Made by a program: the position numbers and the translations under genes. From positions 1 to 30,469 of IMG/VR virus record IMGVR_UViG_3300030012_004588: DNA of 30,469 nt; one strand, written 5' to 3'. Below, in pieces: positions 30,335 to 30,469 of this stretch. This DNA comes from a virus. The notes beneath the pieces are model-generated. The model ran no database searches. It was not told the DNA's origin and saw only the letters and a list, made by a program, of their open reading frames with translations. Every line of letters begins with the position of its first letter. Position 1 is the first letter of the stretch.

Positions 30335-30469
30335 ATGGTAATTAATCTATGGTATAATAAACAGATGAAAGAGTGGCGTTGGTCACTTACGGAAACCTCA
30401 GTCATGGCACAACATACTGGTGGTCAAGAAAAACTTCGTGATGCTATGAATGATGTTGCAAACACCGTC
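30335..30469 (+). CDS. Conserved small protein, 3' end outside window
   Basis: An open frame of 45 codons without stop to the window end: MVINLWYNKQMKEWRWSLTE, TSVMAQHTGGQEKLRDAMND, VANTV. AAGGAGG at 30325-30331 is a strong ribosome binding site, though only three bases from the ATG. The WYxxxMxxWRWSLT start and LRDAMNDVANTV segment resemble small cyanophage proteins I recall. Function is unknown. Confidence 0.75.
   Translation, partial: MVINLWYNKQMKEWRWSLTETSVMAQHTGGQEKLRDAMNDVANTV

Overview
The window is a piece of the genome of a marine T4-like cyanophage (a myovirus of Synechococcus or Prochlorococcus). The main evidence is the combination of the 3' end of a photosystem II D2 gene (psbD), a phage-type transaldolase (talC), ThyX, PhoH, T4 core genes (gp33, gp59, gp32, gp4, gp48, gp53, gp54, gp26, gp51), small proteins of the kind conserved in cyanophages, AT-rich coding and T4-type late promoter boxes of the form NATAAATA. 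All identifications were made by reading the sequence; no database search was run.

Layout. (1) 1-3759, plus strand: an auxiliary-metabolism and small-gene operon: psbD end, a one-helix membrane protein, talC, glutaredoxin, several small conserved proteins and a second, atypical glutaredoxin. Most neighbours overlap by a few bases, which suggests translational coupling. (2) 3795-4168: a self-contained transcription unit with a near-consensus sigma-70 promoter, two tandem RNA elements resembling the cyanobacterial glutamine riboswitch (glnA / downstream-peptide RNA class), a 55-residue peptide gene and a strong intrinsic terminator. (3) 4169-8917, plus strand: nucleotide and replication genes: a small acidic protein, thyX, a small conserved protein, phoH, a RecB-like exonuclease, the late-transcription co-activator gp33, helicase loader gp59, a DUF1825-like protein and ssDNA-binding gp32. 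(4) 11895-8918, minus strand: gp4, an unknown protein, tail-tube cap gp48 and baseplate wedge gp53. This block converges on gp32 with no gap. (5) 11927-29349, plus strand: the tail and baseplate block: gp54, gp26, gp51, two large tape-measure-like proteins carrying cell-wall-hydrolase-like domains, a hub protein, a small protein, an OB-fold spike protein, a helical protein, a 1718-residue protein built from repeated beta-sandwich modules, a beta-helix-like spike candidate and a pair of paralogous fibre-like proteins. (6) 29351-30469: a second consensus sigma-70 promoter, small conserved genes and a tRNA-Leu(UAA).

How the parts work together. The left side supports host photosynthesis, carbon and redox metabolism and nucleotide supply during infection. 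The middle replicates DNA and switches on late transcription. The right side builds and loads the contractile tail. Two signals stand out. One is the riboswitch-controlled peptide unit, which could let the phage sense host nitrogen status through glutamine. The other is a well-formed -1 frameshift signal (slippery T TTT TTC followed by a stem-loop) at the end of gp26. It would fuse gp26 to gp51 directly upstream of the tape-measure gene, the same arrangement as the frameshifted tail-assembly chaperones of other tailed phages.
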